Shown here one piece after another: positions 31,161 through 42,198 of a stretch of 64,000 bases of DNA. A program made the position numbers and the translations under genes. Position 1 is the first letter of the stretch. The number at the start of each line of letters is the position of its first letter. The DNA is from Albugo candida. Lineage: Eukaryota > Oomycota > Peronosporomycetes > Albuginales > Albuginaceae. The notes under the pieces are model-generated. The model was not told the DNA's origin and did not search any database. It saw nothing but the letters and a program-made list of their open reading frames with translations. The DNA is taken from positions 558,001 to 622,000 of the forward strand of contig CAJNAR010000149.1 of the NCBI GenBank assembly GCA_905220665.1, read 5' to 3'.

Positions 31161-33447
31161 TTATAAACCTTGAGCATTAGATGACGATCGTTGTTGTGCT
31201 TCCCACAAATATGATCGCGCAACCCCTACTTTTAACTTGAGTAACCGATTTTCTTCACAGAGTTGATCTAATCGACGATCGATGTCTGCCACAATAGAAG
31301 TATCACTCAAGCTGCGGCACTTGAATCCAAGAGCTTTCAACGTCGTTGCCAAGCGCGAAGAGATTTCGTCATTTCGATTGCGTAAAATTGCTACACGAGG
31401 CTAGAACCAATTAGCAAAAAAGGGAATTATGGTTTTGTATACCCGCTCGTCTTACTTCGATAGCTTGGATCGAATTCTTGTTTCTATCGTTTTGCCGATT
31501 GAGTCGATGAAGTAGCTGTATACGATCACCAAGGGCACGGCTGAATTTTTTCTCCAGTGCTTTAATTTTTTGGCTCTCATCTTTCTGTAGCTAAGCAAAA
31601 TAGCTTCATTATTCCATCATATAGTTGCTCAAAATAACAACGATCCATGCCTGGGAAAGCAATGTCAACCTTTGCCGAGTCGGTGGCCTCAAATACTCTT
31701 CCAGTCCTTCGTAACGCCGTAATGCAACCAAGTGTACACGCCACGGACAATCATGAATGTGATGATTGGGTGCTAGTTGGAATCGAAGTGTTTCCAATCT
31801 GCGCCTGACTCTCTCGACTTCTTCTATCCATACAGCTTTTGAAACTGTCGGTAAGATGTAACCACGGCCTTCCAATTCATCCTTTTTCTTGCCAGCCCGA
31901 TCATGTGTACGAGCAAGATAGGTGCAATCCACATTGATGGAAGGTAGTGATAGTGTGGCTTCATCGCAGTCAGTACTCGTAGAGGACGTCGTTAAATCTT
32001 CGTCTGGGTGGCTATCTCTCAGGTGATTGTGATTGTATATCGGTCTGTAAAAAGCATGAATTCTCACCGCTTCATCACATAGTGAGTTGAGAAACACGCA
32101 AACAAAATACCCTGACCCAGGAACGAGCGTCTGAACCATGATTTGCCGAAGCGATGGATTGACTCTTTCTGCTAAAGCTATTAGCGTCTGCAGAGCACGT
32201 ATGCGGGGCTGTCTCATTAACTCTTCAACCTCGCAGTAGAGAACCAATCCGATCTTCTTTAGAAGCCAAAGAGAACATGCGCACATTTCCTCAAATCTTT
32301 CATCGGATCTTCTGTCTTCATGCTTTAATTCTATCATAAAAAAGTCTGGCGATATCGAATCTACGCATTGTGGTTTGTATCGTAATAGACCAAGTTTGTC
32401 CAGCACCGCTTCCATTAGTACTGCCGTCTTGTATTGTCGATTATGCGTCTCTTCATCAGATAATTGTGCATTTCCTTCCGAGATGGTCGAAAATCTATAT
32501 TCGCCAGTTTCATTTGTTGCCTTCAAAGCTTGCGACTCGATTGCCGTTGTGATAGTTTCCTTCCTATAATTTCTATGAACGTTGATACCAAAAGTACTTG
32601 TAGCTCGCTGACAGCATTCCCATACTCTATCAATGGACAATCGACTTGCAGCGTTTAGTGCTAACATTTGTGTAACCAGACCCCGTAATCTCTTGCTGTA
32701 CATCAAAGGTAGGGGTTCGTATTCACCCTTGTTGATCTTAATGAAAAGCCCATGGAGATTCAATCCGTCCGACTTGAAGGGATTCCGCAGCATGATTAGT
32801 TCATATAATATACATCCTAGCGACCATATATCGCTACTCCAATCATACGGTTCCCCTCGTAGCACCTCGGGGGACATATACAGCGGTGTTCCAACTTTCG
32901 AATGTGCCTCAAACGTATTTTCACTGAATTGCCGCCCCAATCCTAGATCCCCGAGTTTAATCTGACCTTCAGATGTCAGAAAAATATTGGCGGGCTTTAG
33001 ATCACGATGCATTATCCGTTTTTCCCGATGCAAGTATAATATTGCAGAACATAGTTGTGTAAAATATTTCCATATCGAAGCTTCGTCAAAACGGATATGT
33101 CTTTCGTTGGCTTTCCGTATCTGCCGCTTCAAATCGCCTGCCGATGCCCATTCAAATGCAATATAGAGCTCGCGCTCTTCGATAAATGTATCAGTATACT
33201 CGATTATACTTTTATGCTGAACTGACTGCACCAATCGGACCTCCTTTAGTGTTTTCTCACGTGCTACTGCATTCATTACATCAAAAATTGCAATTTTCTT
33301 CAAGGCAATCATTCGCGCATCAGCAATGTGTTCGGCCTTGTAAACTACAGAAAATTTTCCCTTACCAATGCGCCTTATCAATCGGTAGTCACTCAGTCGA
33401 CCACCATGTTCAAATAACAATCGCTGTTGTACAGTGAGAAGCTCCAT
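31161..33447 (-). CDS. NEK6/7-like serine/threonine kinase
   Basis: This is a protein kinase of the NIMA-related family closest to NEK6/7, kinases of mitosis and microtubules. Exons are 31642-33447, 31456-31590 and 31161-31400, giving 726 residues. The kinase domain spans about residues 20-285: glycine loop IGKGKFSVVYKAE, VALKK-like lysine in IALKKIAIFD, catalytic loop MHRDLKPANIFL, the NEK6/7-type GDLGLGRQFSE in place of DFG, and VGTPLYMSPEV. A long C-terminal region follows with no known domain, then a coiled coil from the two last exons (KIKALEKKFSRALGDRIQLL). The first intron (31591-31641) has a weak GTTGTT donor; a GC donor nine bases upstream is an alternative. Confidence 0.88.
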
Positions 33448-33465
33448 GAAATCGAATAGCAGCCA

Positions 33466-33803
33466 CTAAATTCTTCTTTCAGTTGCCATATTGAGTAGGT
33501 AAGTGAAGAGGCACTTGGCAGTAAAAGGCGACAATGCTACTGCGTCGGGTTCAGATAAATCTATTAGAATTAAACCCTTCGCTATATCAGCCAATGGCCA
33601 GCACCCCACCCCTATACAAATCGCGATGCCCTTGCTGAAGTTACACAAGCATCGTACTTTTTAAACCTGTGTGAAGAGATCTGAGAAGGAAGCATATGCA
33701 GCGCTGAACGTTCCTCATAATTCATTTTCGCATCGACCACTTCTTTTCGCCTATGTGCCAGAAATGATGCAGCAAGACTATTTGAAAATTTAAAGCCACT
33801 CAT
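33466..33803 (-). CDS. Possible small two-exon protein
   Basis: Two overlapping minus frames could join into a protein of about 100 residues starting with MSGFKFSNSLAASFLAHRRK. The join needs an intron of about 34 nt ending in TTCAG near 33626, which is short for this genome. The second part is hydrophobic (IAICIGVGCWPLADIAKGLI) and could be a membrane segment. It lies 18 bp upstream of the kinase start on the same strand. No family is recognised and it may not be real. Confidence 0.25.
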
Positions 33804-34090
33804 TTATATCTTTAGCTCAAGCGCTTATCCTCTTTGTGCATGCACAACATCACCGCTGCGCAAGATTTCTTGTTCAGCAACGTCGAAAACCATAGATATA
33901 TTACGACATTGTCTGGCTACGATAGCTTCTCCTATCGAGTGATGTCAAACCCATCATGCAAAGAGACTTGAGGGAATCTATATTTATGTAAGTACGCTTG
34001 TATTCCTACGGACGTATTCTCTCCTCACTTTGAAGTTGACCTTGTGCATTTTATGCGACCTAAATTTAGCAACACAACAGCCGGCCGTCG

Positions 34091-34822
34091 ATGATGAAGC
34101 GTGTTGGAGGAGGATACATCCTTCGAAAGGCTCCGACATCACCAGTACCAGCGACTACAGCAAATCGACATGAAGCAGCTTCAACGAGGCAACAAATTCG
34201 AACGGCCCGCCGCAACAATCGAAATACAGGAACTTCAGTGCGGCCAGAAACTAGAACGAACCAATAGGAAGCGAAACAGGAAGAATTGGCGCTCTTGCTT
34301 AAGAACACGACAGCAAAACTTCAACAAGCGACTGAAGAAGTACATCAGCTCAAGAAGAGGAACGAGGACTTGTCGTTCGCACTGGTCAGCACGACGAAGA
34401 ACTATGATGACGCCATGTAGTACATTCTGTCTGCTCATAGCACAATCAAGGACCTACACCTGCGACTGGATGCGAATGTGCTGCGAAATCTCAAGAATTA
34501 GATCAAGATGAAGGAAGCCACCAAGGAAAACAAGGAAGAAAGCGAAAAGGTGATGCAGCTGACGAGAGAGCTTGAAGAGGCAAAGAACGATATGGCTCAG
34601 ATGAGACGGAGGGTGGAAGCAACGAAGACATGCTTGGAGGACGAAGAAGTCAATGCGATTGAGGCAAACGAGACTTCTATCTCGATTAAATTACGCGAGA
34701 CGCACAGTGTGATGGAAAACTGCGCATGCAACTTGGACAACGGTGAGGGCGAAGAGGATATCAAATACGATGTGGATTCAGCCAAGTATTTGTCAAAGAC
34801 ACCAACAAATGAGACGAACTAG
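34091..34822 (+). pseudogene. Coiled-coil frame interrupted by three TAG codons
   Basis: One reading frame runs from ATG 34091 to 34822 and is broken only by TAG at 34265, 34418 and 34499; the final stop at 34820 is also TAG. Between the stops the sequence is charged and helical (KLQQATEEVHQLKKRNEDL, then EESEKVMQLTRELEEAKNDM). No frameshift is needed over 732 nt. The product is unknown; a gag-like or effector-like origin is possible. Decay by C-to-T change of CAG codons would give this pattern. Confidence 0.45.
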
Positions 34823-34859
34823 GTCAGAACGTACGTTGTGGGGCAACAGTACGAAGATA

Positions 34860-35990
34860 GTATGGTAAGGATTGGACAACGAGCGTAAAGGAGAACGCAT
34901 ACGAAGATGATGTAGACCGTAATAGGATTACGACGAAGAAGAGACGAACGATCAAGTGGATTCGAACCAGCATGTTTTCGACGTTTTGGATTGCGGGGCG
35001 AATGATTGTAGAACATGCGCTGAGGAAGACGAGACGTAGGGCTTTGGATCGGATGAAGTCTCTTTCGACCGAATAATTCTGGCTGAGTATTTCCATTCGA
35101 AATTACATACATAATTCGGCTTAAGATTAAGGTGAAGAAGGAACGAAACATTAAGTGAATGCAAAGAAGGAACGAAAGATCAAGTGAATGCAAAGAAGGA
35201 GATTCATTCGTTTTCACTTGTAAAGGATTGCGATTGCCTTTGTTTCTTTTCGAGTCTTCGAAGAATTTGACGAAGAGCGCTAGGGAGGATGAACGAGAAG
35301 ACATTAAACCGGATCAGATTATAATTAATCCTAAGTACTCTGGCTGGGTATTTCCTTACGAAACTCTATCGATAGCCCGGCTTACGATGAAGGTGAAGCA
35401 GGAACGAAAGATCAAGGCAATATAAATGAGAAGCTTGATTCTTTGGAGAAGAATTTGACTAAGAGCGCTAGGTAGGATGAAGGATGAATGGAAAGACATT
35501 AGATCGGAGCATGTTATAATTAATCCGAATTACTTAGGCTCGGTATTTTCTTACGAAACAACATCTATAAACCAGCTTGCGATGAAGGCGAAACACGAAC
35601 GAAAGATCAAGGGAATCAAAGAAGGATATGCTCGGGCTATGGGAAAGCAGAGAGAAGGGTTGCTGCTGGAGTAGGAGTTGCAGAATTATTTTGGTCCTAC
35701 ATTGGGACAGGAACAGGTATCCTTGATTATTTCGCGCTTAAAGCTGGTGCAAAACACGTTTACGCTAGAAACCATCCCTCAGATGGAGAGTGTACTTCTA
35801 TAGAATCGCTCTCTCAAAAAAATTCCATTCAAAACTACATATAGCGTGGTTTACCATAATCGGGAAGCAGGAACATAAGATCAAGTGAATAAAAAAGAAG
35901 AAGCTCGAATCTTCGGCTAACGGGAAGATGACTTCGACAACGAGCGTTGAGGAGAAAGACTAGAAAGACGGTGAATTGGATCGGATTGAA
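34860..35990 (+). repeat. Diverged tandem repeat array
   Basis: An anchor of the form GGAACGAAAGATCAAG recurs near 35140, 35169, 35401, 35596 and 35870, each preceded by a related block (TTCCTTACGAAACTCTAT and variants near 35092, 35352, 35549 and 35825). Copies lie about 200-280 bp apart and share ATAATTAATCC in the two central units. The bases outside the anchors are also related, so these are degenerate tandem units and not single motifs. Small frames in the units (at 35159-35425 and 35477-35674) encode similar peptides (IIINPKYSGWVFPYET and VIINPNYLGSVFSYET), so the unit may once have been coding. Confidence 0.65.
35701..35772 (+). pseudogene. Fragment like arginine methyltransferase motif I
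   Basis: In frame one this reads IGTGTGILDYFALKAGAK then HVYARN, nearly the SAM-binding motif I of protein arginine methyltransferases (usually LDIGTGTGILS...AGAKHVYAVE). The match stops within about 25 codons. The frame stays open upstream without further similarity and runs into repeat sequence downstream. I read it as a captured exon piece inside the repeat array. Confidence 0.5.
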
Positions 35991-37396
35991 AAGAACACAC
36001 GAAATTTTAATGAGATTTTTTCCAATCGAGTTCCAACAAAGTCAAATTCGTTTCGAAAACAATGCCAAATAAAAGCATGATTACCAATTAAGACATATGG
36101 AGTAAGACGCAGTGCTTTTTATATCCGCATTGTTATTGTCGTCGCCTGCCGTTCGAGAATGTTATCAAACATGTGGTAAATGGCATCGAGCCCACGGAGA
36201 AGTAATGAGAAATTTGAAAAGGATTGAAGAGGCGTCATGGAATCTCTCAGTAGCTTAGAGAAAAACTGAAAGTTTGCATGGGCAACAGATCTGAAACAAA
36301 TCTGCTGAATTCGATCCAAGCTCTAATCAGGTCAGCGCAATTCTATCTTTCAACTCACCTTAATACAAATTTGATAGCGAGCAAATACGGAGCAGTTCAT
36401 CTATAGGTATGGGTTGACTCCCACCTTCCATTTTCTGATTGAGTCGGAAACGTTTGGCGAGTATACGAAAATCTTGTTTGATATTCAGCTGGTGTAGGTA
36501 TCTTACTTCGACAATAACGCCACTTACAGTCAGGTAATGAACAAAATCGATTCGATATGGTCAAAATATTACCGACTGATCGCAGTGGTTTTGTATCAAT
36601 GTGAAACTAATTCTGAAAATATTGGCGCATCGGTGGAAGCATTAAGACCAAAACGCATTCATGCAAGACAATCGATACAGCATAACATTAAGAAATTAAT
36701 TTCCTTGGACAGGGAGGTTTTTATTTGATTAGCTTATCCGTTTTGATATTGTACCCAAGCCTTGGATCCCCTGATACGTCCAGCTATTTGTCGGCCAACG
36801 AGATGTTGATCGGATTCCTCCATACGATCGCTGGGTGCATAATGTAATGTCGAGCTGAATATCCTTTGAAAACCAGAAACGAGATCGAGCTGGCAACACC
36901 CAAAACGCCAGACAAAACTGGTATTGGAAGATTAGCGTTCGCTTCCCCGTCTTGCAGCTCCAAGATCTAGTAAGATTCAAGGTCACGTTCATAAAAGTCT
37001 CCACCCCCAAATATTACGCTGACCGATGGGACTAAAGGAATTATAAGACATTCCTCAACGAGCACTTAATTATTTCGACACCAATGCAACTGTCGCTCTA
37101 AGAGACTTGAACGCTAAAACTGGAAAAAGAAGCATTCATTAGCTTATATTCTTGCGGACACAGGAAAAAAACATATGCTGGTAACGACCTCTTCGTGTAG
37201 GATACGGCTTTCAAGACTCAATCTTTGATCAGACATTTTTTATGAGCTTAGAGGTAGATGGAAAATATAGAGCTAAATTTATTTGGTCATGTGTTCCTAG
37301 CTACCTTCTATGCCGTTTTCGATAAATCTCCCCGTCCATTCCAAAGCATTCGGCTTTCCGCTTTAACAGTCGCGCTCTTTCAACAGTTATACTATG
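35991..37396. other. Decayed sequence left of the first copia element
   Basis: No intact gene is seen. On the minus strand, broken frames near 36119-36320 (TPLQSFSNFSLLLRGLDAIY) and 36370-36520 (YLHQLNIKQDFRILAKRFRL) have coding-like composition and could be remains of one gene, but stops separate them. The rest shows nothing I can name. Confidence 0.3.
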
Positions 37397-37630
37397 TGTC
37401 GGAAGGTGTCATGGACGTTTTACGTTTCATGAATGTGATAGCATCGGATTCAGGAGTTTCATACACGTTCCGTTAAAGCTGACCCAAGAGCGATGGTTTT
37501 GTAACGAAATTATAGGCACGTTTATAGGAAGAGAAAGATACGGAACATTAGTAATACACTTCTAGATTTGCCACTATTTAGTCAAGTAAATTCTTCTCTA
37601 CTCGTAAAGATCCAACCGATTATGAGCCCA
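37397..37630 (+). repeat. 5' LTR of the first copia element
   Basis: It aligns with 41958-42198 through shared blocks such as GGAAGGTGTCATGGA, CACGTTCCGTTAAA, GATGGTTTTGTAACGA against its counterpart, and CTTCTCTACTCGT. The right boundary is set by the TSD at the far end and is less certain than the left. Confidence 0.75.
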
Positions 37631-38164
37631 ATAGAACGTGTTACCCAAAATCAAGTTCAAGCGCCTGCCGCAACTCATGCCAACGACGACGGATCCAGTA
37701 CGGCCTCCAGCGCGGGTTAGAGGATGGATACGCTGCTGGACTTGGTCACGATTTGAAAAGTAACATCGGTTGTCGCCTGAAGAGACTTGAAGCTCGAAGA
37801 TCTCAGAATGACCAAGTTTAGGTATTGTCCACCACCATCAGCTCCTTTCGCGCTTACGCGGAGTCGCACGCGGGATTAGGCCGAAAAATGACGTTATCCT
37901 CGCTTGAAGACGAAGTCATACCAAACCATCGCGACACCACGCTGCGAGACAATTACACAAGCGTATAGAAAGGTCAGATGGTAGACAAGGCTCTTCATGC
38001 AACCGCAGCGGGACACTGGATATAGATCGGTTCCAGCACCGACGTATTTTGCGGTGCGAAGACCTCTGCAGATCAGAGATCTGAAACTTACCCAGGTCTC
38101 GGGGCAGGTTTTAGGCCCTGAGGGATGAGCTATTTGCGGCAGATAAATATCTGCGAAAGCCTCA

Positions 38165-38680
38165 GTGGGTGCACTTGGACCGACGCAAAGCGGGTAAGCA
38201 TTACAATAGCCAAGTGGACAGCTGGTGCAATGAGAATCCTCAGTTGTGGTACTCAATGGACAGATTGGACGCAAAATTTGGCCCACGGGGTGCGAAGTCG
38301 CAAGCTTTCAAGTTTTTTACGTCAAAGAAGAAAGCGATTCGTGGAACGATCACATTTTGTACCTGATGGTATTATGTGATGCTGTCGGGGGTGCTGAGGA
38401 TCAAATACTTGAAAGTATTGTCAAGTTTGCAAGCGCTTCAAGAAAATTACAAGGTGTGCTACAGGCGAGATTAAACACTGAGCGAGAAGATCACCTACGC
38501 GAGGGGGATGAACTAGTTCTTTTTGCTCAGCTGAATAATCCGGTTTCACAATTGGGAAACTAGTCATCTGTGGCCACTACAAAAACCCACTGGTGGTGGA
38601 TGGTTCAGAAACGGTCACGAACACCAGCAAAGAAAGTGCTCCAAGTGTGGCAAGGAAGGACAGTACAAACGCGACTGCAA
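38165..38680 (+). pseudogene. Copia gag remnant with altered zinc knuckle
   Basis: Frame pieces read DRLDAKFGPRGAKSQAFKFF, then WNDHILYLMVLCDAVGGAED and HLREGDELVLFAQLNN, in the order I associate with gag of oomycete copia elements. A shift near 38310 separates the first two. A CCHC-type knuckle follows at 38637-38678 as CSKCGKEGQYKRDC, with glutamine where histidine is normal. Confidence 0.65.
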
Positions 38681-39277
38681 AAAATGGAGCCCCGATAGAC
38701 TTAGCCCTGGCTGCTGTAAGAGGAATCGATACCACCTTCCAATGGATAGTGGACATTGGGTTAAGTCGTCACCTCGTGGCGAGTCTATTACAGCTACAAA
38801 ATTCCGTGGAACGCGACGAGGAATGTCTTCTCTCTGTTGGCGACGCCCTGTAAGTGCAGCTGCAGCTGAAAGTCAGTGCCAATCTTCTGGTTCGTGTCGA
38901 CGATGAGATTCGTCTAATTAGAATAAGCGATGTATACTACTAGGAAATCTCCCATGGAATAATATTTCTTATGGAAAATACAGGAGTGTGGGTATGACCT
39001 TCGTTACGACGACTTCGTCGTTTGATGGTCCGACACAGTGAAGGATTCAGGATTTTGGATGTCTAGAAAGACTACAGTAATGTACTAGTCGTGCACGTTA
39101 TCGGGACGATGTGGAACCGTTTCAATCTGTTGGGGTTTGGGCTTTGCAGGCTGAGAAGTACGAAGCTACGGCGCTTGCTAACCTATTGCAAGTGATCTAA
39201 AGAGCGGAATACTGCTTATAGACAAGACCGATTTATTTAACCTGCGCACAAGACATGTAAGCGCCCCCATCGATCGT

Positions 39278-39737
39278 GTGGGAAGCGTCATATGTAGCGA
39301 AATCAAGGGACCTATAACGACGTTTGATAGATGCGGAAACAGAAAGCTCATCAAATTTATTGATCACAAAAGAAACTACTGCTGTGTGCAAGGTTCACTG
39401 CCTCCATGCCGATGGTGGCGCGAAATACAAAGTCGTAGACTTTTTCTGCAAGCGCTCTGGTGTGGGTCGCCAGGTTTCAGAAGCAGAGAATCAAGATTCA
39501 AACGGAAACGCGGAGCGCATGCATCAGACGATGATGGATATGGTGCCCTCTATGGTGTTTGGGTCTGGCTTGCCATTAAAGTTTTGGGTCGACGCTGCCT
39601 TGTACGCGTCGTACATACTTCATCGAAGTCCAAAATGGGGGAATGTGGGTCGCGCTCCACCGATCGAAGTTCTTACAGGCGTCAAGTCAAAGCTGACAGA
39701 TATCGTGATTTTTGGCTCACCGTGCACCGATATCTAG
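39278..39737 (+). pseudogene. Copia integrase remnant
   Basis: The start reads GPITTFDRCGNRKLIKFIDH. After a shift, the second frame reads RQVSEAENQDSNGNAERMHQ and LPLKFWVDAALYASYILHR, which are the integrase core features (the NGxAERMxxT block and the following helix). The frame closes at 39737. Confidence 0.75.
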
Positions 39738-40098
39738 CCCAAACACAACACCCTTGACAAGCGTTGAGAGGCGGGAATAATTATCAGCACAAGTGACGAG
39801 ATCAAGAGTTAACGCGTGCTGTTTACTAAGTGGCGTGATGTGCGCACAACGCAGCACGTTAAGAATATCAAGACCCTAAGTGAAGACGCAAATCGAAAGC
39901 TTCTTTCTTATATGGATGTAGAGCGCGAGTCTAGGATTACCATCAACGATAGCGTTGAATCAGGTGACGACGTTGGACATCGGCAGGAGCTACTAGAGGA
40001 CTTCAAGAATGCCAAGAAACGTGGGAAGCGCGGAAATAAATAACAAAAAGGAAAAAAGTTTTTTTTATCTAGAGTCTCCCATGGGTCTGACAACACGA

Positions 40099-41328
40099 TA
40101 CGGCAGAACAAAAATTCCACCACGTGAGATAGTTAGTGATGTATATCATGTGGATTTAAAGAATCGGAATGAAGCCATGAAGAGCGAGGGGTGGAAACGT
40201 CCAGTGGACTCTGAAGTTAAAATGATGAAAGCTTATGACACGTGGGAGTTGATGTTACGAAGCGATGAGATGTGCCCTCTCCAAACGATAGGGGTGTTCA
40301 AGACGAAGACATCGGCGATGGAAACATTGAGAAGTACCAGGAGCGTATGGTAGCTTTTGGGAACGAGCAGACGTTTGCCGCAGTTATGGACATGACAACG
40401 GGTAAAATTATCCTCGCACTTGCGGTAATCTGAGGTGTTCAAGCGCGTCATGGTAACGGGCCAAACGCATACATCAAGGCATTAGCAGAGCCTTGCCTCA
40501 GCATATTTCCAGCACATACTGCAGGGAACGAAGATAAGCGTTAATGAGCTGCAACGTTTTAGAGTGCAATACACGGGACATATGGTACTTTGTCTACGAA
40601 GCAGCCTATATGGTCTAAAAAACGGTGGATGACTCTGGGTGCAGCTACTACATTCGGAATTACTACGCGTTGGCTTCATACAGTGCGTTACGGACTCATG
40701 TCTCTATTACCAGGGTGATAGAGGTGGCATGACTTTCATTGGGGTTTACGTCGACGATCTCCTCGCTACCGGTACATCAGAGGCGCTTGGAAGGGATTTT
40801 TGTTCTACTCGCAACACTAGAGACCAAGGACCTAGTTTTTGTGAGCAAGGTCTTGGCATAAAAATTGTGCATGTTTTAAACAGCGGATACAAGCTCGACC
40901 AAGGTGCGATGATGGACGAGCTGCTGTTGAAGTTTTGGTTGCAAGACGCACATTCTGTTACAGCGCCTATGGGTCTCGACCACAATAATGACACGCGCGA
41001 AGTTGACCCGTTTTTCTTAAAAGGAAAAGTTGACGGGGACGTATCGGTAAAGAATTCAAGTCGATTGTGGGATCTGTTAATTTTCGGTCAAAAGGGGAAG
41101 TGTATTATCAAGTTTAACAGTGTCCTACGGGCCGATAATCACTACCTCTCGAATTATGTGTCATACCTCATAGTCGTCGTTTCGCATGTCGTGTGTACTG
41201 CACACTCGGTGCTTCAACTACAGTGTACGTTTCAACAGGATCGCTATTGTGGCTGGCTCGCTGCACGCGGCCGGACATCGCTTATGCAGTGCACCGGGCC
41301 ACTCGGCCTGCCCATGCACCTACGATAA
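40099..41328 (+). pseudogene. Copia reverse transcriptase remnant
   Basis: Pieces include GWKRPVDSEVKMMKAYDTWE, then FAAVMDMTTGKIILALAVI before a TGA where Trp is expected, and further on the catalytic GVYVDDLLATGTS at about 40741-40779. Several stops and shifts break the frame. Confidence 0.8.
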
Positions 41329-41526
41329 GTGACTGGCAACTGAGCAAGAGAAATGTAAGATAGTTGAAATGCATCAAGAACGTCAAGCTGCAACTAGTAC
41401 GAAGAAACGATCTGCACAAGGACACTTTTCAACTTACCAGCGCGAGCGACGCGGATTTTCTGGAGACATGGTAAGTCGCAAGTCTATGAGCGGAGCGTTT
41501 TTTCGTGTGGAGGGCATGATAGTAAA

Positions 41527-41847
41527 ATGTACATGTCGCAAACAGGCTTCTGTGTCACTATCGACCATGGGGTAGCGGAGTTTACGTCGGCAGCGCACTC
41601 AGGACAGGAGCTACTTGGACTACTAGCGCTACTCAGTGAGCTAAAATTACAGGTGAAGCTACCGATGACAATGGAGATGGACAATCAGGCGGCAATCCGC
41701 CAGCTGGAAAACGAAAAGAGCTCGGCGCGGGCCAAGCATATCGATATAAAGCTCAAATTTGTTGAAGATTGCGCGAACAATGGCATCGTAAAGCCATTTC
41801 ATGTGACTACCGAAGACATGGCGGCTGATTTCTCCCAAAACATTTAG
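41527..41847 (+). pseudogene. Copia RNase H remnant
   Basis: The frame reads AEFTSAAHSGQELLGLLALL, MEMDNQAAIRQLENEKSSAR and AKHIDIKLKFVEDC, the C-terminal RNase H domain of copia polyproteins, and ends about 110 bp before the 3' LTR. Confidence 0.8.
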
Positions 41848-41957
41848 CGCTATTCGACTACGAACATTGATGGGTCTCCACTCGTTCATCCGTACCATAA
41901 CAAGAGAAGAGATCAAACTCGGGCGGTGAAAAGCACACGATGCCGTGATGGGAGGAG

Positions 41958-42198
41958 TGCCGGAAGGTGTCATGGATGTTTTACGTTCGATGTATTTGAT
42001 AAAATCTGTTTCGGAAGTGTCATCCACGTTCCGTTAAAACTGATCCCGGCGCGGTGGTTTTGTAACGACTTCGTAGGCAAGTTTATATGAGGAAAAGATA
42101 ACGAGAACTAAGAGTGAAAGCACTTCTAGGTTTGCCGCTTTTCAGTCAAGTAACTTCTTCTCTACTCGTGAAAAATCAAATAGTATGTCATAGCTTCA
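41958..42198 (+). repeat. 3' LTR of the first copia element
   Basis: It begins TGCCGGAAGG after the polypurine tract and is followed by CTATG, which matches the five bases before the 5' LTR. Confidence 0.75.

Larger units (their letters stand above)
37397..42198 (+). mobile_element. Degenerate Ty1/copia LTR retrotransposon
   Basis: Two direct long terminal repeats (37397-37630 and 41958-42198) both start TG and end CA, and the candidate target-site duplication CTATG lies at 37392-37396 and 42199-42203. The order gag, zinc knuckle, integrase, reverse transcriptase, RNase H is that of Ty1/copia. A polypurine tract (GGGAGGAG) precedes the 3' LTR directly. All frames carry stops and shifts, and the LTRs have diverged clearly from each other by eye, so this is an old dead copy of 4.8 kb. 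Confidence 0.85.
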
